This document shows positions 8,611-16,590 of a stretch of 41,690 nucleotides of DNA, piece after piece. The position numbers and the translations under genes were made by a program. The stretch covers positions 1 through 41,690 of the forward strand of contig NZ_JADBGR010000016.1 of the NCBI RefSeq assembly GCF_014892515.1, in the 5' to 3' direction. How positions within the stretch are numbered: the stretch's first letter is position 1; the number at the start of each line of letters is the position of its first letter. The notes under the pieces are model-generated. The model did not search any database. It saw nothing but the letters and a program-made list of their open reading frames with translations, and was not told the origin of the DNA. This DNA is from Myceligenerans pegani. Lineage in GTDB: Bacteria > Actinomycetota > Actinomycetes > Actinomycetales > Cellulomonadaceae.

Positions 8611-9222
8611 CTACACCCCCGCGCGGCTCGCTGCGTCGAGGGCTTCGGTAAGGGCCGACCGGAGCTCCTCGGCGGCCGAGCCCGCGGGGCGCTCGAGGAG
8701 CCGCAGCTCGTCGCCGTCGGTGCGCACGTCCATCAACCGGTCGTCGACCACCGACCACAGGCGATCCCACACCATCACGGGCCGATCGCTGCCGCGCCAC
8801 GCGTCGACGCGCACGCGGAGATTGCTCTCCTCCGGCCCGAGGAGGTGGTCCGCATCATCGGCCTGCGTGCTCGGCGGCTCGGAGTCCGGGAGGGTCGCGG
8901 CGAGCGATCGCCACAGCTCGTCGCCGTCGCTGACGGTGATCCGCACGCCCGGTTCGACGCGCGTCCCGCCCTCGACCGACTCGATCCGCTGCGTCACGGT
9001 CACGGCCCGGCCGCCGACCAGCGTCAGCCGGGACCGCACGCCGCGACCCCCGGCCGTCGTCACCAGCAGTGCCCGGACGGGCGCGTCCAGATGATCCGCG
9101 AGGATCCCGGCCACGCCGTCCGTCGCACCGGCACGCGCGGCGCGCACCAGCCGGCGCCACTCCTCCGTCTCGACCTGCAAGGTCTCGGAGCCAGGGGTGG
9201 AACCGGGCGTCGAACCGGGCAT
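8611..9222 (-). CDS. Hypothetical protein, acidic, 203 aa
   Basis: No family is recognised. The protein starts with a short Gly-Ser-Thr-Pro repeat (GSTPGSTPGS), then has alternating strand and helix propensity throughout, without signal peptide, membrane segments, Cys clusters or catalytic motifs. WRRLVRAARAGATDGVAGIL and the C-terminal AAEELRSALTEALDAA stretch look helical. The ATG at 9222 follows a GAGAGG site. It ends 16 nt from the amylase stop, convergent with it, and lies downstream of the alpha-glucosidase beyond a strong terminator, so it is probably its own unit. Codon use matches its neighbours, and its third-position GC bias supports real coding on this strand. It may be a cytoplasmic protein particular to these actinobacteria. 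Confidence 0.65.
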   Translation of the reverse strand: MPGSTPGSTPGSETLQVETEEWRRLVRAARAGATDGVAGILADHLDAPVRALLVTTAGGRGVRSRLTLVGGRAVTVTQRIESVEGGTRVEPGVRITVSDGDELWRSLAATLPDSEPPSTQADDADHLLGPEESNLRVRVDAWRGSDRPVMVWDRLWSVVDDRLMDVRTDGDELRLLERPAGSAAEELRSALTEALDAASRAGV

Positions 9223-9314
9223 CTGCTGCCTCTCTCGTCGGACGGACGTCTCATCCCGAGGAACGTACCGAGCACCGCGACGAAGAGCGACGGGGAGATG
9301 TCCCCATCGCGAAC

Positions 9315-9345
9315 GAGGCCACGGGACCCGTGGTCCCGCGGCCTC
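9315..9345 (-). terminator. Terminator after the alpha-glucosidase gene
   Basis: Stem of 13 bp with one mismatch (9315-9327 against 9333-9345) around a 5-nt loop, 21 nt beyond the alpha-glucosidase stop codon. There is no T tract, as is common for hairpin terminators in GC-rich actinobacteria. Confidence 0.6.
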
Positions 9346-9366
9346 TTGGTGTCGCGCCGCTCCAGG

Positions 9367-11127
9367 TCAGGCGCGCAGCCAGACGGTCGTGTCCGTGGGA
9401 AGGCCGGTGCCCCGCGGGGTGTCCGCCAGCGGGCCCGAGGCGATCAGGACCTCGGCACCGTCGGGCAGCGCGACCGGCGTCGTCCCGAGGTTGGTGAGGA
9501 CGACGACGCCGCCCACGCGGAGCGCGACCACGTCCTTCGCGTCCGCGTACCCGGCGATCCAGGCCAGGCCACCCCGCCCGAGGCGCTCGGCCCGGCGCAC
9601 GCCGAGCGCGGCGCGGTACATCTCGAACGTCGAGCCGTCGACGCCGTACTGCTGGTCCGCGGCCAGCTTCCGGTAGGAGTCGGGCTGGGGGAGCCACGTC
9701 CGCTCCGACGGGCCGAAGCCCATTCCGGGCCGGTCCGCCTCCCAGGGCAGCGGGATGCGGCAGCCGTCCCGGCCGGTCTCCTCGCCGTGGGTGCGGAAGA
9801 ACGCCGGGTCCTGGCGGACGCCGTCGGGCAGCGTGGTGTGATCGGGCAGCCCGAGCTCCTCGCCCTGGTAGAGATAGGCGGAGCCGGGCAGGGCGAGCAT
9901 GAGCAGCGTGGCCGCGCGGGCGCGGCGCAGGCCGAGCTCGGCGTCGGGCTGCGGGTCGCGCGGGCCGATGCCGTTCATCGGGCCGTCGGCCGTCTCGTCG
10001 AGGCCGAGGCGAGATGCGTGGCGCACGACGTCGTGGTTCGACAGCACCCACGTCGTGGGGGCGCCGACGGTGTCCATGGTCTCGAGCGACTCGGTGACCA
10101 CGTCGCGGATCCGGGCCGCGTCCCACTTCGTGGTGAGGAACGCGAAGTTGAACGCCTGCTGCATCTCGTCCGCGCGCACGTATCGCGCGAGGCGGGACAT
10201 CGGGCTCACCCACGCCTCGGCGACGAGGCAGCGATCGCCGTCGTACTCCGCGAGGACCTTGTGCCATGCGCGGTAGATCTCGTGCACGCCGTCCTGGTCG
10301 AACATCGGGCCCTCGTTCGAGCCGCCCGCCGCGCCGGTGCCCTCCGCGAGGTCCGCAGCGTCCCTGCCCTCGACCATGGCGACCTTGCCGCCCCAGTCGG
10401 GCAGGCCCTCCGCCTTGACCATGCCGTGCGCCACGTCGACGCGGAAGCCGTCCACACCCCGGTCCAGCCAGAACCGCAGCACGTCCTCGAACTCGGCCCG
10501 GACCTCGGGGTTCTCCCAGTTCAGGTCCGGCTGCGAGGAGTCGAACAGGTGCAGGTACCACTGCGGGCCCGCGGGACCGTCGTCCTCGCGGGGCGCGAGC
10601 CGGGTCCACGCGGGGCCGCCGAAGATGGACTGCCAGTTGTTCGGCGGCTGCGCGCCGTCGGCGTCCTTGCCGTCGCGGAAGACGTAGCGGCCGCGCGCGG
10701 GGGAGCCGGGCGCGGCCGCCAGCGCCTCCTGGAACCAGGCGTGCTGGTCCGAGCTGTGGTTCGGGACGAGGTCGACGATGACGCGCAGGCCGAGCTCGTG
10801 CGCGCGGGCGCGCATGGCGTCGAAGTCGTCCAGGGTGCCGAACAGCGGGTCGATCTGCCGGTAGTCGGTGACGTCGTAGCCCGCGTCCTTCTGCGGGGAG
10901 CGGTAGAACGGGCTGAGCCAGACGGCGTCGACGCCGAGCCTCGCCAGGTGGTCGAGCCGGGCCGTGATGCCGGGCAGGTCGCCCATCCCGTCGCCGTTCC
11001 CGTCCGCGAACGAGCGCGGGTACACCTGGTAGATGACGGCGTCACGCCACCATTCGGTGTCCGTGGCGGGGGCGTGGACCTGGTCACCGCCGGCGAGGGG
11101 CACAGCGGGGCGTTCGGTGCGAGTCAT
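9367..11127 (-). CDS. Alpha-glucosidase, GH13 (maltodextrin-degrading)
   Basis: 586-aa cytoplasmic enzyme (no signal peptide) that releases glucose from maltose, maltodextrins or isomaltose-type oligosaccharides. The GH13 signature is complete: WWRDAVIYQVYPRSF near the N-terminus, DLVPNHSS (119-126), GFRVDVAHGM with nucleophile Asp231, LVAEAW with acid/base Glu304, and VLSNHD with Asp366. The family is that of AglA and oligo-1,6-glucosidases. The DVAH sequence after the nucleophile is seen in actinobacterial alpha-1,4-glucosidases but does not settle the linkage. The ATG at 11127 follows GAGGA; a longer in-frame extension upstream carries no GH13 residues. A TGCAA/TTGCA inverted repeat lies about 65 nt upstream. 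It stands between the amylase and the LacI regulator and most likely processes sugars brought in by MalEFG. Confidence 0.92.
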   Translation of the reverse strand: MTRTERPAVPLAGGDQVHAPATDTEWWRDAVIYQVYPRSFADGNGDGMGDLPGITARLDHLARLGVDAVWLSPFYRSPQKDAGYDVTDYRQIDPLFGTLDDFDAMRARAHELGLRVIVDLVPNHSSDQHAWFQEALAAAPGSPARGRYVFRDGKDADGAQPPNNWQSIFGGPAWTRLAPREDDGPAGPQWYLHLFDSSQPDLNWENPEVRAEFEDVLRFWLDRGVDGFRVDVAHGMVKAEGLPDWGGKVAMVEGRDAADLAEGTGAAGGSNEGPMFDQDGVHEIYRAWHKVLAEYDGDRCLVAEAWVSPMSRLARYVRADEMQQAFNFAFLTTKWDAARIRDVVTESLETMDTVGAPTTWVLSNHDVVRHASRLGLDETADGPMNGIGPRDPQPDAELGLRRARAATLLMLALPGSAYLYQGEELGLPDHTTLPDGVRQDPAFFRTHGEETGRDGCRIPLPWEADRPGMGFGPSERTWLPQPDSYRKLAADQQYGVDGSTFEMYRAALGVRRAERLGRGGLAWIAGYADAKDVVALRVGGVVVLTNLGTTPVALPDGAEVLIASGPLADTPRGTGLPTDTTVWLRA

Positions 11128-11189
11128 CGATGAATCGTCCTCGGAAGTCGGAAGTGTCTGGGTCTGCGCGGGAGTCCGGCGCAGTGCGC

Positions 11190-11206
11190 CTGCAAGATTG
11201 TTGCAG
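11190..11206. promoter_or_regulatory. Candidate MalR-type operator upstream of the alpha-glucosidase gene
   Basis: Inverted repeat CTGCAA-GATTG-TTGCAG with 6-bp arms, 63 nt before the alpha-glucosidase start codon, followed by another TTGCAG word at 11211-11216. It shares the TTGCAG/CTGCAA vocabulary of the sites before the amylase and malE genes. Arm spacing differs between the sites (2 or 5 nt), so the exact operator register is uncertain. Confidence 0.5.
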
Positions 11207-11305
11207 AGAGTTGCAGGGAGCGTACAGCCCGACGGGGCTCCTCCGCAGTAACCTCCACGACGCGAGAGGCGTCGGCGCCGAACAGCCGGTTGGTTCGTTT
11301 CATCG

Positions 11306-11320
11306 GCCGTGATGCACGGC
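11306..11320 (-). terminator. Weak hairpin downstream of the LacI-family gene
   Basis: Inverted repeat GCCGTG-ATG-CACGGC, 36 nt beyond the stop of the LacI-family gene. Six GC-rich pairs with a tight loop could end its transcript, but the stem is short and no T tract follows. The rest of 11128-11355 holds the alpha-glucosidase promoter region and no gene. Confidence 0.3.
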
Positions 11321-11355
11321 ACACGTGACAGCTCGACGGCGTGGGGTCAGGCGAC

Positions 11356-12402
11356 CTACGGCTGGGGGGCCGCCCCGGTCGACCCGCGCACCACGAGCTC
11401 GGGCGTGAAGAGCAGTTCCGTGCGCGGCGCCCGCTCCCCGTGGATCTCGGACAGCAGGGCGGAGACCGCGGCCCGGGCCATCTCGGTGACCGGCTGGCGC
11501 ACCGTGGTCAGCGGCGGGTCGGTGAACGCCACGAGGGGGGAGTCGTCGTACCCGACCACGGACACGTCGTCGGGCACGGACAGCCCGCGCTGCCTGGCCG
11601 CGCGGATCGCGCCGAGCGCCATGAGGTCCGAGCCGGTCACGATCGCGGTGTGACCGGCGTCGATCAGCTCGCTCGTCGCCGCCTGACCGCCCTCCAGCGT
11701 GTACAGCGTGCCGACGATGTGCCGCTCCCTGACCTCCTCGGCGCTGCCGGCCAGCCCGTGGGCGACCAGCTCGGCGCAGAACGCGTCGATCTTGCGCTTC
11801 GCGGGCACGAACCGCTCCGGCCCGATCGCGAGCCCGATCCGCCGGTGCCCGAGCGAGACCAGGTGACGCACCGACAGCTCGATGCTGGCGGCGTCGTCCG
11901 GGGAGACGAACGGCGCGTCGATGCCCTCGGCGTACCCGTTGACGAGGACGATCGGCATCCCGCGGCCGCGCAGCCGCTGGTACCGCTCGCGTGACGCGCG
12001 CATGTCGGCGTGCTTGCCCGACGCGAACACGATCCCGTCCACGGCGTGGTCGATCAGCGTCTCCACGTACTCGTCCTCGGTGGTGCCGCCGGGCGACTGG
12101 GTGCACAGCAGCGGCGTGTAGCCGTGCTCGGTCAGCTGCGACTCGATGGCCTGCGCGAAGGCGGGGAACACGGGGTTCGACAGCTCCGGCACCACGAGGC
12201 CGACCAGCCCGGCCGGGCGCGCCCGCAGGGCCGCCGGGCGCTCGTAGCCGAGCACGTCGAGGGCCGTCAGGACGGCCTGGCGGGTCTCTCCGGCGACCCC
12301 CGGCTTGCCGTTCAGCACGCGGGAGACCGTCGCCGTGGACACGCCGGCCTGGGCCGCGAGGTCGGAGAGTCGGGTGCGCACGAGAGGAAGCCTAGGTGAC
12401 AT
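11356..12402 (-). CDS. malR: LacI-family transcriptional regulator (MalR-like)
   Basis: 348-aa regulator. Residues 12-32 form the LacI helix-turn-helix (LSDLAAQAGVSTATVSRVLNG), followed by the hinge and a periplasmic-binding-protein-like sensor domain (VGLVVPELSNPVFPAFAQAIE through VGYDDSPLVAFTDPPLTTVRQP). It lies between an alpha-glucosidase gene and a divergently read malEFG operon, so it is most likely the maltose/maltodextrin repressor, released by a sugar ligand. The shared TTGCAA-type inverted repeats before the amylase, alpha-glucosidase and malE genes are its probable targets. The ATG is taken because the N-terminal RTRLSDLAAQ follows at a family-like distance; no ribosome site is visible, and a GTG eight codons in is an alternative start. 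Confidence 0.88.
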   Translation of the reverse strand: MSPRLPLVRTRLSDLAAQAGVSTATVSRVLNGKPGVAGETRQAVLTALDVLGYERPAALRARPAGLVGLVVPELSNPVFPAFAQAIESQLTEHGYTPLLCTQSPGGTTEDEYVETLIDHAVDGIVFASGKHADMRASRERYQRLRGRGMPIVLVNGYAEGIDAPFVSPDDAASIELSVRHLVSLGHRRIGLAIGPERFVPAKRKIDAFCAELVAHGLAGSAEEVRERHIVGTLYTLEGGQAATSELIDAGHTAIVTGSDLMALGAIRAARQRGLSVPDDVSVVGYDDSPLVAFTDPPLTTVRQPVTEMARAAVSALLSEIHGERAPRTELLFTPELVVRGSTGAAPQP

Positions 12403-12552
12403 CGCGCGTGTCGTCGTACTGGTGGTCCGCATCGTGTCGCCGCTCCGTCGTCGAACTGGTCGGGGTGCCGCCGGGCGTCGCCCGGCGCCGGGGCGGGCTC
12501 GCGCCGGGCGCTCGCGACCAGTGCGTCCGCACACCGATGCTGAAACTTTATC

Positions 12553-12590
12553 GCAAGAACTTGCACAACACGTTGCAACACATCTACGGT
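12553..12590 (+). promoter_or_regulatory. malE promoter with overlapping MalR-type operators
   Basis: Inverted repeat GCAAG-AA-CTTGC (12553-12564) is followed by the palindrome GTTGCAAC (12572-12579). A sigma-70-like promoter overlaps both: TTGCAC at 12561-12566, 18-nt spacer, TACGGT at 12585-12590. Repressor bound here would block RNA polymerase. The 324-nt gap between the LacI gene and malE holds this element, an untranslated leader of roughly 130 nt and no further gene that I can support. Confidence 0.55.
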
Positions 12591-12726
12591 CAGCTCCGTC
12601 GGACCGAGGGCGACCGGCCTCGCGGAGGCCGGACGCCGGCGCGAAACGCGCCGGCGCCACGCCGTCGGAACATGAACCAGGTCCGCGACCACGCCGGTCG
12701 TGGCCGTGAACCTACTGGGAGTACCG

Positions 12727-13953
12727 ATGCGACGGAGCATCCTGACGGCGGCCACCGCCGTCACGGCAACGCTGGCGCTGACCGCGTGCTCGGGCGGCGC
12801 GGAGCCGGCGGCCGAGGAATCGACCGCGGCACCCGAACTCGAGGGCAGCCTGACCGTGTGGGTCGACGAGACCCGGATCGACATCTTCACCGAGCTCGCC
12901 GAGGACTACTCGGACGAGCGCGGGATCGAGATGGAGGTCGTGCAGAAGGCGTCGGGCGACATCCGCGAGGAATTCGTGCAGCAGGTCCCGACCGGCGAGG
13001 GGCCGGACATCGTCGTCGGCGCCCACGACTGGACCGGCGAGTTCGTCACGAACGGCGTGGTCCAGCCCATCGAGCTCGGCGACAAGGCCGCCGGCTTCTC
13101 CGACGTCTCGGTCGCGGCGTTCACCTACGACGGCGCCGTGTACGGCGTGCCGTACGCCGTCGAGAACATCGCCCTGGTCCGCAACGACGACCTCGTCTCC
13201 GACACCCCGGAGACCTTCGACGAACTGGTCGCGCAGAACGACGACACCGGAGCCGAGTACCCGGTCGTCATCCAGCAGGGCGACGAGGGCGACGCCTACC
13301 ACCTCTACCCGCTGCAGACCTCGTTCGGCGCCCCCGTCTTCGAGCAGAACGCCGACGGCTCCTACAGCCCCGAGCTCGCGCTCGGCGGCGCCGCCGGCGA
13401 CGCGTTCGCCGAGTACCTCGGCGAGCTCGGCGAGCAGGGCGTCCTCGACCCGGCGATCGACGGCGAGAAGGCCAAGCAGCTCTTCCTCGACGGCAAGACC
13501 CCGTACATGGTCACGGGCCCCTGGTACGCCGCCGAGTTCACGGCCGCCGACATGAACATCTCCGTGCTCCCCGTCCCGAGCGCCGGCGGCGAGCCCGCCG
13601 AGCCGTTCGTCGGCGTGCAGGGCGCGTTCATCAGCGCCAAGACCGAGAACGCCCTGGTCGCCAACGACTTCGTGACCAACTTCCTCGGCTCCGCCGACGT
13701 GCAGCTGCGCCTCGCCGAGGCCGGCGGACGCGCCCCCGCCTCCACCGAGGCCGCCGGCCAGGTCGAGGACGAGATCATGCAGCAGTTCGCCGACGCGGCC
13801 GGCACCGCCCCCATGCCGTCGATCCCCGAGATGGGCTCCGTGTGGCAGTTCTGGGGCGTGACCGAGGTCGAACTCATCCAGGGCAAGGCCAAGGACCCGG
13901 CCACGTCCTGGAACACGATGGTCGAGAACATCCAGGGCGCCATCGACGGCTGA
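12727..13953 (+). CDS. malE: Maltose/maltodextrin-binding lipoprotein
   Basis: 408-aa extracellular solute-binding protein of ABC family 1. It starts MRRSILTA, has a hydrophobic core and the lipobox LTAC with lipidated Cys21, followed by a Ser/Glu/Ala-rich tether. The mature part shows LTVWVDETR, the GPDIVVGAHDW segment, YGVPYAVENIALV (the hinge strand typical of MalE) and GPWYAAEF near the C-terminus. It would capture maltodextrins at the cell surface and pass them to MalFG. The ATG at 12727 is preferred over one nine codons upstream because GGGAG lies 5 nt before it and the signal peptide begins there. It is the first gene of malEFG; a 17-bp hairpin separates it from malF. Confidence 0.92.
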   Translation: MRRSILTAATAVTATLALTACSGGAEPAAEESTAAPELEGSLTVWVDETRIDIFTELAEDYSDERGIEMEVVQKASGDIREEFVQQVPTGEGPDIVVGAHDWTGEFVTNGVVQPIELGDKAAGFSDVSVAAFTYDGAVYGVPYAVENIALVRNDDLVSDTPETFDELVAQNDDTGAEYPVVIQQGDEGDAYHLYPLQTSFGAPVFEQNADGSYSPELALGGAAGDAFAEYLGELGEQGVLDPAIDGEKAKQLFLDGKTPYMVTGPWYAAEFTAADMNISVLPVPSAGGEPAEPFVGVQGAFISAKTENALVANDFVTNFLGSADVQLRLAEAGGRAPASTEAAGQVEDEIMQQFADAAGTAPMPSIPEMGSVWQFWGVTEVELIQGKAKDPATSWNTMVENIQGAIDG

Positions 13954-13973
13954 ACCCCGGAACCACGACGTGA

Positions 13974-14022
13974 GCGGTAGCGCTCGCCCCCGCCACCCGG
14001 TGGCCGGGGCGAGCGCTACCGC
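13974..14022 (+). terminator. Strong intercistronic hairpin between malE and malF
   Basis: Perfect 17-bp inverted repeat (13974-13990 against 14006-14022) with a 15-nt loop, placed 21 nt after the malE stop and 21 nt before the malF start. No T tract follows. Because it lies inside an operon, it more likely slows 3' decay and lets polymerase partly stop, giving more binding protein than permease, than it acts as a full terminator. That role is inferred by analogy with the malE-malF spacer of enteric bacteria. Confidence 0.7.
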
Positions 14023-14043
14023 GGATGCGACGGAGAGGCGACG

Positions 14044-15630
14044 ATGACCGAGGTTTCGCTCGGAGGTCCGGTCGGCACGCGCGACAGGCGGGGGAGCGAC
14101 TCCCACGCCCGCCGCACGGGGCCCGGCTGGTACGTGAAGATCGTGCTCATGGCTGCGGTGAACGCCCTGGGCCTGTACGGGGTCTGGACCGCCGTCGTGG
14201 TGGGCTCGTGGGGCGTGGCGACGTTCCTGGCGCTCGCCGTGGCCGCCGCCGACTGGGTGTACTTCTCCCGCCGGATGCTCCCGGCGAAGTACCTGTACCC
14301 CGGGCTGGTGCTGCTGCTGGCGTTCCAGCTGTTCGTCATGCTGTACACGGCGTACGTGGCGTTCACCAACTACGGCGACGGCCACAACTCGACGAAGGAG
14401 GACGCCGTCGCGGCGATCTCCGCGCAGAACGAACGGCGCGTGGAGGGCTCGGAGACGTTCCCGCTCACGGTCGTGGAGCGGGACGGCGAGCTCGGGTTCG
14501 CGATCCTGCGCGACGGCGAGGTCGTCGTCGGCGACGCGGACACGCCGCTGGAGCCCGCGTCCGGGTCCGACGACGGCGCCCGCGTGACCGCCGTCGACGG
14601 CTGGACCACGCTCGAGTTCGCGGAACTGGTGTCGCGCTCGGCCGAGATCACGGAGTTGCGCGTGCCGTTCTCCGACGACCCGGCCGACGGCGGTCTGCGG
14701 ACGCAGGACGGTTCGCTCGGCTTCGTCGCCGCGCCGGTCCTCGTGTACGACGCCGCCACCGACGCCTTCACGAACGTGAGCACCGGTGTGACCTACACGC
14801 CCGACGACCACGGCTCCTTCGTGTCCGCCGACGGCGAGGCGCTCACCCCGGGCTGGCGCGTCGGGGTGGGCTTCGAGAACTTCACCGCCATCTTCACCGA
14901 GGACCGCCTGGCCGGGCCGTTCTTCCAGGTGCTGGTGTGGACGTTCGTGTTCGCCGGGCTCTCGGTGGTCACCACGTTCGCGCTGGGGCTGTTCCTCGCG
15001 ATGGTGTTCAACGACCCCCGCGTCAAGGGACGCAAGGTCTACCGGTCGCTGCTGATCCTGCCGTACGCCTTCCCCGCCTTCCTCGCGACGCTCGTGTGGC
15101 GGGGCATGCTCAACGAGAAGTTCGGCTGGATCAACGAGGTGCTGCTGGGCGGGGCGGAGATCCCGTGGCTCACGGATCCGTGGCTCGCCAAGTTCTCCGT
15201 GCTGGCGGTGAACCTCTGGCTGGGCTTCCCATACATGTTCCTCGTCACGACGGGTGCGCTGCAGTCGATCCCGGGCGACGTGCTCGAGTCCGCGCGCGTG
15301 GACGGCGCGAGCCGGTGGCGGTCGATCCGCTCGATCGTGCTGCCGCTGCTGATGGTGTCCACCGCGCCGTTGCTCATCTCGGCATTCGCGTTCAACTTCA
15401 ACAACTTCGCGCTGATCTACATGCTGACCGGTGGCGGGCCGCACTTCGAGGGTGCGCCGGTGCTCGTGGGGCACACGGACATCCTCATCTCGATGGTGTA
15501 CTCCGTGGCGTTCGACTCGGGCGTCAAGCAGTACGGACTCGCCAGCGCGGTGTCGCTGCTGATCTTCGTGATCGTCGGCGTCATCTCCTGGCTCGGCTTC
15601 CGCCGCACCCGGACCCTGGAGGAACTGTGA
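14044..15630 (+). CDS. malF: Maltodextrin ABC transporter permease MalF
   Basis: 528-aa inner-membrane permease. Two or three hydrophobic helices lie at about residues 30-115 (YVKIVLMAAVNALGLYG, then LVLLLAFQLFVMLYTAYVAF). A large hydrophilic external loop follows at roughly 120-290, the counterpart of the MalF P2 domain that contacts the binding protein. The conserved C-terminal transport core then begins (FQVLVWTFVFAGLSVVTTFALG). The EAA loop DVLESARVDGASRW (about 410-425) contacts the ATPase. The ATG follows a GGAGAGG site. The stop overlaps the malG GTG by 3 nt within GTGA, so the permease pair is coupled. No malK is present nearby. Confidence 0.92.
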   Translation: MTEVSLGGPVGTRDRRGSDSHARRTGPGWYVKIVLMAAVNALGLYGVWTAVVVGSWGVATFLALAVAAADWVYFSRRMLPAKYLYPGLVLLLAFQLFVMLYTAYVAFTNYGDGHNSTKEDAVAAISAQNERRVEGSETFPLTVVERDGELGFAILRDGEVVVGDADTPLEPASGSDDGARVTAVDGWTTLEFAELVSRSAEITELRVPFSDDPADGGLRTQDGSLGFVAAPVLVYDAATDAFTNVSTGVTYTPDDHGSFVSADGEALTPGWRVGVGFENFTAIFTEDRLAGPFFQVLVWTFVFAGLSVVTTFALGLFLAMVFNDPRVKGRKVYRSLLILPYAFPAFLATLVWRGMLNEKFGWINEVLLGGAEIPWLTDPWLAKFSVLAVNLWLGFPYMFLVTTGALQSIPGDVLESARVDGASRWRSIRSIVLPLLMVSTAPLLISAFAFNFNNFALIYMLTGGGPHFEGAPVLVGHTDILISMVYSVAFDSGVKQYGLASAVSLLIFVIVGVISWLGFRRTRTLEEL

Positions 15631-16553
15631 GCGCCCTGACGAAGACCGCGCCCCGCGGGGGCGTGGCCCGCGAGGACAGGTACCGGATCCGGCACGACGC
15701 CGGCCCGCGCGGCACGCGCTGGTGGACCGAGGTGGGCTGGCGGCACGTGGTCGGGATCGTGATGGTGGTGATCTGCGTGGTCCCGCTCCTGTACGTGATC
15801 TCGGCGTCGCTCAACCCGTCGGGAACCTTCACCGGGTCGAACCGGCTGTTCAGCGAGGTGGGCCTGAACAACTACGCCGAGCTGTTCGAGTCGCGCTACT
15901 GGCGCTGGTTCGTCAACTCGTTCGTCATCGCCGTCACGACCGCGATCGGGACGGTGCTCATGGGCGGCGCGGCGGCCTACGCGTTCAGCCGCTTCCGGTT
16001 CTCGGGACGGCGTGCCGCCCTGACGACGCTGCTGCTGGTGCAGATGTTCCCGCAGATGCTGGCGGTCGTGGCGATCTTCCTGGTGCTGCTCACCATCGGG
16101 GACGTGATCCCGGTCCTGGGCACCAACTCGACCCTCGCCCTCATCGCGGTGTACCTGGGCGGCGCGCTGGGGGTGAACACGTTCCTCATGTACGGGTTCT
16201 TCAACACCGTGCCGCGCGAGATCGACGAGGCCGCGAAGATCGACGGGGCGGGGCACGCCCAGATCTTCTGGACCATCATCCTGCGGCTCGTGTCCCCGAT
16301 CCTCGCCGTGGTGGGGCTGCTCAGCTTCATCGGGACGTTCGGCGAGTTCATCATCGCCAAGACGGTGCTGCAGAGTCCCGACCGGCTGACGCTGGCGGTG
16401 GGGCTCTACCAGTGGGCGTCGGACGAGCGCAACGCCCCCTGGGGGCTGTTCTCCGCGGGCGCGGTCCTGGCGGCGGTGCCGGTGGTGGTGCTGTTCCTGC
16501 TGCTGCAGAAGTACATCGTGGGCGGCCTGACGGCGGGCTCGGTCAAGGGCTGA
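15627..16553 (+). CDS. malG: Maltodextrin ABC transporter permease MalG
   Basis: 308-aa permease with six predicted membrane segments, starting at VVGIVMVVICVVPLLYVISASLNPSG after a basic cytoplasmic N-terminus and ending KYIVGGLTAGSVKG, the usual MalG terminus. The EAA loop EIDEAAKIDGAGHAQIFW (around residues 195-215) is the docking site for the ATPase. It forms the heterodimeric channel with MalF. The GTG start at 15627 overlaps the malF stop (GTGA) and uses the GGAGG inside the end of malF as ribosome site. The operon ends here, 25 nt from the convergent dnaG stop. The ATPase is probably a shared MsiK-type subunit encoded elsewhere, as is usual in actinobacteria. Confidence 0.93.
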   Translation: MSALTKTAPRGGVAREDRYRIRHDAGPRGTRWWTEVGWRHVVGIVMVVICVVPLLYVISASLNPSGTFTGSNRLFSEVGLNNYAELFESRYWRWFVNSFVIAVTTAIGTVLMGGAAAYAFSRFRFSGRRAALTTLLLVQMFPQMLAVVAIFLVLLTIGDVIPVLGTNSTLALIAVYLGGALGVNTFLMYGFFNTVPREIDEAAKIDGAGHAQIFWTIILRLVSPILAVVGLLSFIGTFGEFIIAKTVLQSPDRLTLAVGLYQWASDERNAPWGLFSAGAVLAAVPVVVLFLLLQKYIVGGLTAGSVKG

Positions 16554-16572
16554 GCGTGCTGCGAGGGCGTGG

Positions 16573-16590
16573 GAGACCTCAGGCGGTCTC
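16573..16590. terminator. Short inverted repeat between convergent malG and dnaG
   Basis: Perfect repeat GAGACC-TCAGGC-GGTCTC spanning the dnaG stop codon, in the 25-nt gap to malG. It could act on both converging transcripts, but six base pairs is weak. Confidence 0.35.

Noticed and set aside
12712-15474. A 920-codon minus-strand frame opposite malE and malF
   Set aside because: His/Arg/Val-rich shadow of two well-supported genes, without any recognisable domain.
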